This document shows, in pieces, positions 16,567 through 25,467 of a stretch of DNA of 64,000 nt (position 1 is its first letter; each line of letters begins with the position of its first letter). The notes under the pieces are model-generated. The model had not been told where the DNA came from. It worked only from the letters and a program-made list of their open reading frames with translations, and made no database searches. Both the position numbers and the translations under genes were made by a program. The stretch comes from Thalassotalea profundi (GTDB lineage Bacteria; Pseudomonadota; Gammaproteobacteria; Enterobacterales; Alteromonadaceae): positions 1 through 64,000 of the forward strand of contig NZ_BNAH01000008.1 of the NCBI RefSeq assembly GCF_014653195.1, written 5' to 3'.

Positions 16567-17832
16567 TTATTTTAATAAACTAAAAATGTCGCCTGCGCCA
16601 TTGGTATTTGATTGTTCTAATTGCATTTCCATATTATCAACAAAATGGGCGTCATGTTGGCGTCTTCGGGCATAACTTTGGAATAATTGTATTAACCATT
16701 CTTGTGTTAATTCTCCCTGTTTTTCAGCTATTCCTGCAAGGTAAGTACGTTGCATGAATAGATCAACGCTCATAATCTTAAAAAACTGAAAGGGTGTTTT
16801 ATCCAGATTAAACATAAATTGATTATGGAATAAGTAATATAGAATGTAATTAATTAAAATATGTTCTTTAGTGGCTAAAAATAAATCTACTTTTTTTTGT
16901 CCAGATTTAAAAATTTCAAAAAATAGATCTACGTCTTTTGCTTCAGGTTGCTTCAATTTACGCTGTTCGATAAGTTCAAATATGGGTGTTCTCACCTGAT
17001 CAAAGCGCGTTTGTTTTTCTGAATGACTAGGGGTATTGCCCGCCTTTTTATATTGCAGAGATTCTTGGTCTAGTTTGTAATGTTGATTGGCAAACATTAC
17101 ATATTTGAATGATTCATTAAGTGATAAATCTTCATACATTTTACTAAAAGAACCATCGGCAGTCATTTCTTCTGCCGTAGCGAGAAATTCCTGTAACCTT
17201 AAAGGGTTATCAAGATGCTTTTCTCCTTGTTTCAACGACATTCCCATCGCAAATAAACGATGCTCAAGAGGTATCTGTTCAAATAAAACCACAGAAAAAC
17301 AAAAATCTCTTAATATTGGCATCCAGGCTGGCAATGTTTTTTTGGTGTAACCACCGATAGTAATATGATTTAATCTTTGTAGCATTTTTTCACTTTGTTT
17401 AAAGGTGAATGCCGATGGGTTAAGTAAAACTGCTTCAGCTGCTGTAGGGCATGATATACTCATGCTAGCTTCTATTTGATCGCCAAACATTAATATACTT
17501 TTAGGGTAATTTTGGCACGTTTTGGGTAATGCTTCATGACCAATTTGTTTGTGAATCTCACACAACTTAGTGGTATCTAAAAAAGGACAATGATTATTGT
17601 CTTTTAATTTGATATTCCCCCAACTACTTTCAGACTGCCGAGTAAGTGACAAGTGTTCATTAGCTAGTTGGCGAACGATAATATTTTCATTTTTCTTTAG
17701 GTTTTTAAAGGCTTTTTTATCTACATTTATTTGCCAGCCCTGGCAACATGTATCAGCACATTCCGCGCCTATACAATTAAACTCGCTATAGAAGTTTGGA
17801 GTCATCATATTATATAAATCTTGTGTCGCCAT
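16567..17832 (-). CDS. fliB: FliB-like lysine-N-methylase (Cys-rich)
   Basis: A 421-aa protein of the FliB family, named for flagellin lysine N-methylation in Salmonella. The hallmark Cys clusters are present: CIGAECADTCCQGW near residue 19-32 and CPFLDTTKLC with the following CQNYP (about 80-110), suited to bind a metal or Fe-S cofactor. ATG 17832 is chosen over an upstream start at 17895 because it gives the family N terminus MATQDLYNMMTPNFY. No flagellin or flagellar gene lies in the window, so the protein substrate is unknown. The family is widespread in bacteria and not all members need act on flagellin. Confidence 0.82.
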   Translation of the reverse strand: MATQDLYNMMTPNFYSEFNCIGAECADTCCQGWQINVDKKAFKNLKKNENIIVRQLANEHLSLTRQSESSWGNIKLKDNNHCPFLDTTKLCEIHKQIGHEALPKTCQNYPKSILMFGDQIEASMSISCPTAAEAVLLNPSAFTFKQSEKMLQRLNHITIGGYTKKTLPAWMPILRDFCFSVVLFEQIPLEHRLFAMGMSLKQGEKHLDNPLRLQEFLATAEEMTADGSFSKMYEDLSLNESFKYVMFANQHYKLDQESLQYKKAGNTPSHSEKQTRFDQVRTPIFELIEQRKLKQPEAKDVDLFFEIFKSGQKKVDLFLATKEHILINYILYYLFHNQFMFNLDKTPFQFFKIMSVDLFMQRTYLAGIAEKQGELTQEWLIQLFQSYARRRQHDAHFVDNMEMQLEQSNTNGAGDIFSLLK

Positions 17833-18029
17833 AGTGTCAAAAACCTGTTTATAGTCGAAATATAGTAATAAGAAGCAATAATTACACCATAGCAAACCTC
17901 ATCTACTATTGCCTATTTAATTAATGAGTAAATAGGTGATGATTTACTGTTATGTTGTGATCGTTATGTTAAACTATTCGCGTTTTTATGGTGCTTAAAT
18001 TTTTATTCATTCAATTGATATAAAAAGAG

Positions 18030-18172
18030 CTTAAAAGGGAATGTGGTGCATATTTTTATAATCCCACAACTGTTCCCGCAACTGTAATTAGGGCTGAATT
18101 TACAAACCACTGACAATTAAGTTGGGAAGGGTAAATTTGGGGTATCTCTATAAGTCAGGAAACCTGCCATAA
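18030..18172 (+). promoter_or_regulatory. Adenosylcobalamin riboswitch
   Basis: The conserved elements occur in order: GGGAATGTGGTGC (18037-18049), CCCGCAACTGTAA (18075-18087), CCACTG (18108-18113), GGGAAGG (18124-18130) and the B12 box AGTCAGGAAACCTGCC (18153-18168). It lies about 170 bases upstream of btuD and should repress the whole B12 operon when cobalamin is plentiful. A short hairpin, CCGTG/CACGG (18194-18210), follows and may be part of the expression platform. The end points are approximate. Confidence 0.93.
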
Positions 18173-18341
18173 CTTATTTGTAATAAAACGAAACCGTGCG
18201 GGTAACACGGGGATGTATTTAAAAGATTAATCATCATTTTTAAGCGAATAAAGTTCAGCATGTTATGTTTGCTTATCAATGAAATAACTTTCCAATATTT
18301 CCTTTCTTTGCCGCACCTTACTTTTATTGTTGAGATGCAAT

Positions 18342-19184
18342 ATGGCTATGGTACTAGAAGCTAACAATTTAACTTGGCAAGTTGATAATAAAAAGATTGT
18401 TGACCAGATAAGTTTTTCATTAAAAAAAGGAGAAACTTTAGGCATTGTTGGCCCTAATGGTGCGGGTAAAACCTCTTTACTTAAATGCCTGTATCGTGGT
18501 TATCCATTGAGTGACGGTGATATAAAGATTACCGGTAAAAACCTCGGTGATGTAGACCGTAAATATATTGCCCAAAAAGTTGCAGTGGTTGCACAGCACC
18601 ACGACTCAGTGTTTGATTTAACCGTTTTTGATGTGGTTCATATGGGGTTGCTTCCTCATAAAGGCTTATTTGATCGTGATAACAGTGAAGATTTACAACT
18701 GATAGAATTGGCGCTAAAAAAAGTCGATTTATTTGAGAAAAGTACGCAAATATTTAAAACCTTATCTGGAGGCGAGCAACAACGCTGTTTAATTGCTCGT
18801 GCCATCGTGCAACGCCCAAGTATCTTAATAATGGATGAACCGACCAATCATCTAGATGTTTTTTATCAACATCAAATTTTAGAGTTAGTGAATAAACTAG
18901 AATTATCTTTAGTGATCACCATTCATGATTTAAATTTAGCTGCGCAATATTGCGATAGACTGTTGTTGATGGCTGAAGGCAAAGTAATTGCCATTGACAC
19001 CCCAGAAAAATTATTAACCCGCGAACGTTTACAACAAGTATTTAAGCTTGATTGTATTGTCGATAAAAACCCTTTTACTGAGTCACCACGAATTACCTTT
19101 TCGGGCACTAACTTTGCGGATTTAACTGTAGAACCAGACAAGAGGGAATGTGTAAAGACGGTTGGAATAAAGAATGAAAACTAA
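18342..19184 (+). CDS. btuD: Cobalamin ABC transporter ATPase BtuD
   Basis: ATP-binding subunit that drives vitamin B12 import through BtuC. Walker A GPNGAGKTS (about 38-46), signature LSGGEQQR (about 142-149), Walker B ILIMDEPTNHLD and the switch His in TIHDLN are all present. 280 aa, slightly long because of a C-terminal extension. ATG 18342 fits better than the upstream TTG; ATG 18348 is also possible. First gene after the cobalamin riboswitch. Its end overlaps btuC by 11 bases. The FecE/BtuD family also serves siderophores, but the riboswitch and neighbours make cobalamin the likely cargo. Confidence 0.9.
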   Translation: MAMVLEANNLTWQVDNKKIVDQISFSLKKGETLGIVGPNGAGKTSLLKCLYRGYPLSDGDIKITGKNLGDVDRKYIAQKVAVVAQHHDSVFDLTVFDVVHMGLLPHKGLFDRDNSEDLQLIELALKKVDLFEKSTQIFKTLSGGEQQRCLIARAIVQRPSILIMDEPTNHLDVFYQHQILELVNKLELSLVITIHDLNLAAQYCDRLLLMAEGKVIAIDTPEKLLTRERLQQVFKLDCIVDKNPFTESPRITFSGTNFADLTVEPDKRECVKTVGIKNEN

Positions 19185-20163
19185 ACTATCTACGTTATCA
19201 GCCAGCCTTTGGTTAATTTCTATTGTGATGCTTTCAATGTTTTTAGCTATGGGCTTTGGTACGGCTGAACTTGGTTTCAAAGAACTCACTGAATGTTTAA
19301 TACTTGAATGTGAACGTCCTATTTATTCTACTATTTTAATTGATATACGTTTTCCGAGAGTATTAATGGGCTTTTTAGCCGGTTTTGCATTAGCTGCTGC
19401 AGGGGCATTAATGCAAAATGTTACCCGTAATCCGCTAGCCGATCCTTATTTATTTGGCATAGTTGCCGGCGCGGGCTTGGGGGCAACCTTATCTGGATTT
19501 TTGCCTGAAGAATATCAAATGTTTACTTTGCCTGTAGCCGCTTTTTTAGGTGCTATGCTTTCGGTCAGTATTGTGATGCTGGTATTAATGCACAACAATT
19601 GGCGCAGAATTGAACATTTACTTTTAGCCGGTGTAGCGGTGTCTTTTCTACTCAGTGCCATTACCAGTTTTATCTTATATTTTGGTGAAGCCTTTGCCAG
19701 TAATCGTGTTATTTTTTGGCTAATGGGAAGTTTATCTCGTGCTGATTACAGTGCATTGCAGTGGTCTTTCCCAGTTATTGCTGTTTGTTTAATTGTCGCT
19801 TTACTGTTTTCTCGTCAACTTGATGCATTATTACTCAGTGATGAAAGTGCGAAAACGCTTGGGGTGAATGTTGATCGTTTACGTTTGTTAAGCCTTGTAC
19901 TTTGCGCGGCCATGACGGCCGTAATTGTTTCTTATTGTGGTGGTATTGGCTTTGTTGGCTTAATGATCCCCCATATTGTGCGTCCTTTCATTGGATTAAC
20001 TACTGCAAAGTTATTAATCGGAGCAGGCATTGTTGGTGGTTGTTTTCTTATTTGGATTGACGTCTTTGCTCGCACGATTATTTCAGGTCAAGAAATACCG
20101 ATAGGTGTTATAACTTCAGTGATCGGCAGCCTATTTTTCCTTATGTTAATGAGAAAAATGTAA
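19174..20163 (+). CDS. btuC: Cobalamin ABC transporter permease BtuC
   Basis: FecCD-family inner-membrane permease of 329 aa with about 9-10 hydrophobic helices. Family landmarks: RFPRVLMGFLAGFALAAAGA near residues 52-71, MQNVTRNPLADPYLFG (about 72-87), and the cytoplasmic L-loop region around GFVGLMIPHIVR that contacts the ATPase. It begins within the end of btuD and its stop overlaps the cobT start (TAATG), so translation is coupled. With BtuD and BtuF in the same operon it forms a complete inner-membrane B12 importer. An outer-membrane BtuB is not in this cluster. Confidence 0.92.
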   Translation: MKTKLSTLSASLWLISIVMLSMFLAMGFGTAELGFKELTECLILECERPIYSTILIDIRFPRVLMGFLAGFALAAAGALMQNVTRNPLADPYLFGIVAGAGLGATLSGFLPEEYQMFTLPVAAFLGAMLSVSIVMLVLMHNNWRRIEHLLLAGVAVSFLLSAITSFILYFGEAFASNRVIFWLMGSLSRADYSALQWSFPVIAVCLIVALLFSRQLDALLLSDESAKTLGVNVDRLRLLSLVLCAAMTAVIVSYCGGIGFVGLMIPHIVRPFIGLTTAKLLIGAGIVGGCFLIWIDVFARTIISGQEIPIGVITSVIGSLFFLMLMRKM

Positions 20164-21242
20164 TGATAAATTTTACGATTAAACCTTTAGATACAAAATA
20201 TTTGTCTGCATTAGAAACTGTAATTAATAATAAAACCAAGCCGCCGGGGGCTTTAGGGCAGTTAGAAAATTTGGCAATACAATTAGGCTTAATTCAAAGC
20301 CAGCCACTTGAAGAAGCTGTTGTTGCAATATCTTTGAATAAGCCTACTATGCTCGTTTTTGCTGCGGATCATGGTATTGCCAAACATGGTGTAAGTATTG
20401 CACCAAGTGCAGTTACGCGACAAATGGTCCTTAATTTTCTTACCGGCGGTGCGGCTATTAATTGTTTCTGTCGTACTAACGATATCGTATTGAAAGTTGT
20501 TGATGCGGGGATTATTGAGCCGATTAAAGCCGTAGAAATCCCCGATAATAATAGCTTTTATCAACAACGAATCGCCTCAGGCACACAAGATTTTGCTACT
20601 TTGCCCGCAATGAGCGGCACTGAAGTTGAGCAAAGCTTAGCTTATGGCGCATCAATAGCAATGCAAGAAATATTGCAAGGCTGTGATATTTTAATGTTAG
20701 GGGAAATGGGTATAGGAAATACTAGCTCGGCTTCCGCAATTATGGCTTTGTTATTAGATTTACCTGTTAACACCTGTGTAGGTCAAGGAACAGGCATTAA
20801 CCAAGAGCAGTTATTATTAAAACAACAATTAATAACTCAAGCTGTTAGTCGTATCAATACTCGAAGTGCTGAAGTACCGTTATCACCTAAGGAAATAATG
20901 GCAGAAGTAGGTGGGTTTGAAATAGTGCAAATGGTAGGTGCTATTTTAGCAAGTGCGCAAGCTAAAACCCCAGTACTTGTTGATGGGTTTATTGTCAGTA
21001 TCGCTGCGTTATTAGCGGTTAAAATGCACCCGAATAGCAAAGATTATTTACTATTCGCCCATCAGTCAGACGAACAAGCTCATCAAGCAATCTTAACTCA
21101 TTTAGCTGCTGAACCTATACTTAATTTGGGATTACGATTAGGGGAAGGGACGGGGGCCGCACTTGCTTTCCCATTATTAAAAGCCGCGGTTAGCTTTTAC
21201 AATGATATGGCAAGTTTTGAAAGTGCTGGAGTAACTGTGTGA
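20163..21242 (+). CDS. cobT: Nicotinate-nucleotide--dimethylbenzimidazole phosphoribosyltransferase CobT
   Basis: Cytoplasmic enzyme that activates 5,6-dimethylbenzimidazole to alpha-ribazole phosphate, the lower ligand precursor of cobalamin. 359 aa is typical. Motifs: TKPPGALGQLE at the N terminus, FAADHGIAKHGVS, GEMGIGNTSSASA, and the catalytic-Glu region LGEGTGAALAFPL near residues 325-337. Coupled to btuC (TAATG) upstream and to cobS downstream (GTGTGA). It works with CobU, CobS and CobC in the same operon to finish nucleotide-loop assembly. Confidence 0.95.
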   Translation: MINFTIKPLDTKYLSALETVINNKTKPPGALGQLENLAIQLGLIQSQPLEEAVVAISLNKPTMLVFAADHGIAKHGVSIAPSAVTRQMVLNFLTGGAAINCFCRTNDIVLKVVDAGIIEPIKAVEIPDNNSFYQQRIASGTQDFATLPAMSGTEVEQSLAYGASIAMQEILQGCDILMLGEMGIGNTSSASAIMALLLDLPVNTCVGQGTGINQEQLLLKQQLITQAVSRINTRSAEVPLSPKEIMAEVGGFEIVQMVGAILASAQAKTPVLVDGFIVSIAALLAVKMHPNSKDYLLFAHQSDEQAHQAILTHLAAEPILNLGLRLGEGTGAALAFPLLKAAVSFYNDMASFESAGVTV

Positions 21243-22105
21243 GTCAAAACGTAAGTAACAGCTTCGCAAGAAGAATTACACAACTTTTGATAAAACAATG
21301 GTGGCTATTATGCTTGTCGCTTATGTTTTTTACTCGAATTCCTGTGCCTAAGTCGACGCCTTATTCAGAGCATTTGATGAACCACGCTAACCGTTATTTT
21401 CCGTTAGTAGGTTTTTTAATCGCACTATTTCTATCGGCTATTTACCTTACTTTTTGCGTTATTCTTCCTCTTAATGTCAGCGTTATATTACTTGTTATTG
21501 CTTCATTATTGTTAACAGGGGCATTTCATGAAGATGGTTTGGCTGACATGGCGGATGGTATCGGTGGTGGAACAACGATAGAACAACGTTTAGTTATTAT
21601 GAAAGACAGCCGTATTGGCACTTATGGTACTGTAACATTAGTCCTTTCATTATTATTAAAATATACGCTCTTGCTAACACTTGCTAATCAACAATTACTC
21701 ATTCCAAGCTTAATCTTAGCTTATACCTTATCAAGAGCGTTAGCCGCTAGCCTAATCTTCAATACTACTTACGTTGTTGATTCAGCAGTAAGTAAAAGTA
21801 AACCATTAGCTAACCGTCAAAGTCTTAGTGAGTTAATTATTGTTGTCGTGAGTGGTGGGCTTGCTTTATTAGTATTAGTTAACGAGCCTTGGTTTTTAAC
21901 CTTAGCAACCGCTATTGTTTTGGTATTAGTTGTTTTTCGCACGCTTTTTCGGCGTTGGTTAATTAAACGCTTAGGCGGTTTTACTGGTGATTGTCTGGGA
22001 GCTGCACAACAGATGAGTGAATTACTTATTTATTTAACTATTGTAGCGGTTAGTCAGCATTACGTTAATAACACGCTATTAAGTATAAATGGTGGCATTT
22101 TATGA
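21239..22105 (+). CDS. cobS: Cobalamin synthase CobS
   Basis: Membrane enzyme (adenosylcobinamide-GDP ribazoletransferase) joining adenosylcobinamide-GDP to alpha-ribazole. The 288-aa protein has several hydrophobic helices and the family motif FHEDGLADMADGIGG (about 95-110), whose acidic residues bind metal. GTG 21239 is the start, overlapping cobT by 4 bases. The N-terminal part with FFTRIPVP is typical. It overlaps cobU by 4 bases. The N terminus is about 15 residues longer than usual, so an internal start cannot be excluded, but the overlap geometry supports the GTG. Confidence 0.94.
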   Translation: MSQNVSNSFARRITQLLIKQWWLLCLSLMFFTRIPVPKSTPYSEHLMNHANRYFPLVGFLIALFLSAIYLTFCVILPLNVSVILLVIASLLLTGAFHEDGLADMADGIGGGTTIEQRLVIMKDSRIGTYGTVTLVLSLLLKYTLLLTLANQQLLIPSLILAYTLSRALAASLIFNTTYVVDSAVSKSKPLANRQSLSELIIVVVSGGLALLVLVNEPWFLTLATAIVLVLVVFRTLFRRWLIKRLGGFTGDCLGAAQQMSELLIYLTIVAVSQHYVNNTLLSINGGIL

Positions 22106-22689
22106 TTCATTTAATCATAGGTGGGGCGCGTTCTGGTAAATCATCTTTCGCTGAACAATGCGTAATAGCGAAAGCCGAAGTATCTAATGATGATATCGCA
22201 TATATTGCCACCGCAACGGCGTTTGATGATGAAATGAAGCAACGCATAGCATTACATCAAGAGCAACGAGCGGATAACCCGTGGGAGTTAATTGAATGTC
22301 CGTATGAATTAACCGAATGTATTTCACAGCTTACGGGGAATAAAGTTTATCTTATAGAATGTCTCACATTATGGCTGAGTAACCTGTTACTAAAAGCCTC
22401 TAATTTATATCGAGAAGACACTATTGCAATTGACCGCTACCTCCACCAACAAGTTCAGGCTTTAGTTAGTGGGTTAGTAAAGTCGGAAGCGGAACTAGTG
22501 ATTGTGAGTAATGAAGTGGGTCAGGGCATAGTGCCATTAGGTGAGCTTAATCGTTTATTTGTTGATCATATGGGGTGGTTAAATCAAGGGGTCGCGAAAG
22601 TAGCAGATCGTGTTGATTTTATTTGTGCGGGTATTGCGCAATCACTTAAATCTCCAGAATCACTTGTTTTAAAGAAAAGTCAGCGTTAA
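22102..22689 (+). CDS. cobU: Adenosylcobinamide kinase/guanylyltransferase CobU
   Basis: Bifunctional enzyme that phosphorylates adenosylcobinamide and transfers GMP to give adenosylcobinamide-GDP. 195 aa. The N-terminal P-loop GGARSGKSSFAE and the motifs YIATA, IECLTLWLSNLL and VSNEVGQGIVP are all family signatures. The His used as GMP acceptor lies in the ALHQEQRADNPW region. ATG overlaps cobS by 4 bases, and the stop shares one base with the cobC start. Confidence 0.95.
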   Translation: MIHLIIGGARSGKSSFAEQCVIAKAEVSNDDIAYIATATAFDDEMKQRIALHQEQRADNPWELIECPYELTECISQLTGNKVYLIECLTLWLSNLLLKASNLYREDTIAIDRYLHQQVQALVSGLVKSEAELVIVSNEVGQGIVPLGELNRLFVDHMGWLNQGVAKVADRVDFICAGIAQSLKSPESLVLKKSQR

Positions 22690-23393
22690 TGAAACAGCAT
22701 ATTTATTTACTCCGTCATGGAATAGTTTCAGGTAATGCTGCGCTATATGGCGATACTGATGTTCCTGTTTTAGCAGAAGTGAATGATGCAATATGTACAG
22801 CCTTAAAAGACACTCAGATCACGTTTGATAATATATACAGCTCTCCGTTACAGCGCTGTCAAAAACTCGCTGATTTAATTTCTAGAGATGAGAGCAGGCC
22901 ACAATTGAATAACGTATTTATCGTTAATGATCTAAAAGAGATGAATTTTGGTGTATTTGACGGTATTCCTTTCGATGATATATACAAAGATACAACTAAG
23001 TGGCAACTACTCGAACACTTTTGGCAATCTCCTAGTAAAAATACGTTGCCACAAGCTGAGTCATTAACGAAATTTTATCAACGCATTGCAACTCAATGGC
23101 GACGTATTTTCGAAGCGATTAAACAACAAAAGCATTCTAATAGCCTAGATACTGAAACACATACTTTGATTGTCTGTCATGGTGGCGTTATTCGAATGAT
23201 TCTTGCCTGTCTTTTAAAAGATAATATTAATGAAAGTGGTTGGTATCAAAGTTACAAAGTACCCTATGGTAGTTTAACGCATTTGACGATAAGCAATGTT
23301 AACGTTGAGGTAAATAAATTGGCGCGACCTATTAAAGAATTTATTAGTGTGCCAGTTAAAGAACAGGTGCTTAACGGTGATGAAGATGAATAA
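22689..23393 (+). CDS. cobC: Alpha-ribazole phosphatase-like histidine phosphatase CobC
   Basis: A 234-aa phosphoglycerate-mutase-family phosphatase. The catalytic His lies in LLRHGIVSG at the N terminus, with supporting Arg (SPLQRCQKLA), Glu (LKEMNFGVFDG) and second His (VCHGGVIRM). In a cob operon this type removes phosphate from alpha-ribazole phosphate or from adenosylcobalamin phosphate. Start ATG overlaps the cobU stop by one base. Its 3' end overlaps the start of cobQ. Position makes CobC much more likely than a general phosphatase. Confidence 0.85.
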   Translation: MKQHIYLLRHGIVSGNAALYGDTDVPVLAEVNDAICTALKDTQITFDNIYSSPLQRCQKLADLISRDESRPQLNNVFIVNDLKEMNFGVFDGIPFDDIYKDTTKWQLLEHFWQSPSKNTLPQAESLTKFYQRIATQWRRIFEAIKQQKHSNSLDTETHTLIVCHGGVIRMILACLLKDNINESGWYQSYKVPYGSLTHLTISNVNVEVNKLARPIKEFISVPVKEQVLNGDEDE

Positions 23394-24861
23394 AACCCTG
23401 ATGATACAGGGCACAACAAGTGATGCTGGCAAAAGCACGTTTGTGGCAGCCTTATGTCGTATTTATGCGAGACAAGGGCTTAATGTTGCGCCGTTTAAGC
23501 CACAGAACATGGCGTTGAATAGCGCGGTAACTCCTTGTGGCGGGGAAATTGGTCGTGCGCAGGCGGTTCAAGCACAAGCGGCTAGAGTACCTTTATCAGT
23601 GCACTTTAATCCTGTATTGCTCAAGCCGCAATCAGATACTAGCGCCCAAGTGATTATTCAAGGTAAAGCGTTGTCGGCAATGGATGCGCAAGATTATCAT
23701 GCGTACAAAAAAAAGGTGGCTGAGGCGGTTATTGATTCACATCAAATATTAGCCGAACAGTTTGAACGTATTATTGTAGAAGGCGCAGGGAGCCCTGCTG
23801 AAATTAATTTACGACAAGGCGATATTGCTAATATGGGCTTTGCCGAGAAGGTTGATTGCCCCGTAATTATTATTGCCGATATTGACAAAGGCGGGGTTTT
23901 TGCACACCTTGTTGGCACGTTAGCGTTATTATCACCTTCAGAGCAAAATAGAGTTGTTGGTTTTGTCATTAATCGTTTTCGAGGTGATATCAAACTTTTA
24001 GAATCGGGATTAGAGTGGCTTGAAAACTATACTAAAAAGCCCGTTCTTGGCGTGTTACCCTATATCCATGGTTTACATATTGCTGCTGAAGATGCGGTAG
24101 AACAACAGCAGGTTGATACTACGGCTAAGCTAAAAGTTATAGTGCCTGTTACACCAAGAATGAGTAACCATAATGATTTTGATGCTTTAAGAGTAAACCC
24201 CGAAATTGATCTGCAGTTTGTTTATGCTAATGAGTTTAGTGATACACCTTTACCTACTGCTGATTTGATCATTCTGGCAGGTAGTAAAAATGTTCAGCCT
24301 GATTTAAATTTTATAAAGCAGCAAGGTTGGGACAAAGATATTGAGCGCCACCTTCGTTATGGCGGTAAAGTGTTTGGTATATGTGGTGGTTATCAAATGC
24401 TAGGCCGAGAGATATTGGATCCTGAACAGATTGAAAGTCAGCTAAAAGTGGGTAAAGGGTTAGGCTACTTACCTACCTCAACGACCATTTTTCCTAATAA
24501 AACCTTAACTAATGTAACAACTACAATGACACTAGGCGGCATGTCTGTTGACGTATCGGGTTATGAAATACATCAAGGGCAATCAGCTATTGACGGCTCT
24601 TATCAAGCGTTGTTAAAGAATTCAGAAAGTACAGATGGTTTAATTAGCGATGATAACCAAATAGCGGGGTGCTATTTACATGGTGTTTTTGATAGTGCCC
24701 AAGCACAAATAGCATTGGCTAATTGGTGTGGTGTAAAGGTTAGCGAGCAGAAAAACTTAGCGGTCATTCAAGAATTAGCAATAGAAAAATTAGCCGATGT
24801 TTGCCAAGAGCATCTTGACTTGGTCAACATCGAAAAGTTATTAACAGGGTGGAAGAAATAA
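23386..24861 (+). CDS. cobQ: Cobyric acid synthase CobQ (CbiP)
   Basis: Glutamine-dependent amidase converting adenosylcobyrinic acid a,c-diamide to cobyric acid. 491 aa. The N-terminal dethiobiotin-synthetase-like ATP domain has P-loop GTTSDAGKST. The C-terminal class-I glutaminase-like domain has the nucleophile Cys in GICGGYQMLG and a His in YLHGVFDS. ATG 23386 is preferred (Shine-Dalgarno GGTGA); ATG 23380 is close. It overlaps cobC and joins btuR by TAATG. The steps next to it, CbiB and CobD, are not encoded in this operon. Confidence 0.93.
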   Translation: MNKTLMIQGTTSDAGKSTFVAALCRIYARQGLNVAPFKPQNMALNSAVTPCGGEIGRAQAVQAQAARVPLSVHFNPVLLKPQSDTSAQVIIQGKALSAMDAQDYHAYKKKVAEAVIDSHQILAEQFERIIVEGAGSPAEINLRQGDIANMGFAEKVDCPVIIIADIDKGGVFAHLVGTLALLSPSEQNRVVGFVINRFRGDIKLLESGLEWLENYTKKPVLGVLPYIHGLHIAAEDAVEQQQVDTTAKLKVIVPVTPRMSNHNDFDALRVNPEIDLQFVYANEFSDTPLPTADLIILAGSKNVQPDLNFIKQQGWDKDIERHLRYGGKVFGICGGYQMLGREILDPEQIESQLKVGKGLGYLPTSTTIFPNKTLTNVTTTMTLGGMSVDVSGYEIHQGQSAIDGSYQALLKNSESTDGLISDDNQIAGCYLHGVFDSAQAQIALANWCGVKVSEQKNLAVIQELAIEKLADVCQEHLDLVNIEKLLTGWKK

Positions 24862-25463
24862 TGACAGAACTAGATAAAGCGCAGAAACATCAACAAAGAC
24901 AACAAAAATTAAAAGAAAAAGTTGATGAACGTATCGCTAATGCCACTGATGACAAAGGTTTGCTTTTAGTGATCACAGGTAATGGAAAAGGTAAATCTAC
25001 CTCAGGCTTTGGTATGGTGACACGTTCTGTGGGGCATGGTTTGAAAGCCGCCGTATGTCAATTTATTAAAGGCACGTGGGAATGTGGTGAGCGTAATTTA
25101 TTAGAAGGACATGGTGTCCCTTTTTATGTTATGAAAACAGGCTTTACCTGGGAAACACAAAATAAAGAAACTGACATAGCGGCCGCTGAATTAGTATGGC
25201 AAGAAGCGAAAAAGTTATTAACTGATGAAACAATCAATACAGTAATGCTAGACGAATTGACTTACATGCTAACGTATCGTTATTTAGATATAGATGAGGT
25301 ATTAGAAACGTTAGCTAATAGACCTTCAGGGCAGCATGTTATCGTTACTGGACGTGCTTGTCATCGCCGCTTAATTGAAATGGCAGATACCGTTTCAGAG
25401 ATACAATCAATCAAACATGCCTTTGATAACGGCATTAAAGTGCAAAAAGGAATCGATTGGTAA
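24861..25463 (+). CDS. btuR: Corrinoid adenosyltransferase BtuR (CobO)
   Basis: Transfers the adenosyl group from ATP to reduced corrinoids. 200 aa. The P-loop ITGNGKGKSTSGFG lies near residue 40, and the family region MLDELTYML follows. The N-terminal 25 residues are a charged helix, as in CobA/BtuR. ATG 24861 shares its A with the cobQ stop (TAATG) and is preceded by GGAAG, so it is preferred to an upstream GTG at 24849. It supplies the adenosylated intermediates required by CobU and CobQ. Confidence 0.93.
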   Translation: MTELDKAQKHQQRQQKLKEKVDERIANATDDKGLLLVITGNGKGKSTSGFGMVTRSVGHGLKAAVCQFIKGTWECGERNLLEGHGVPFYVMKTGFTWETQNKETDIAAAELVWQEAKKLLTDETINTVMLDELTYMLTYRYLDIDEVLETLANRPSGQHVIVTGRACHRRLIEMADTVSEIQSIKHAFDNGIKVQKGIDW

Positions 25464-25467
25464 TCTT

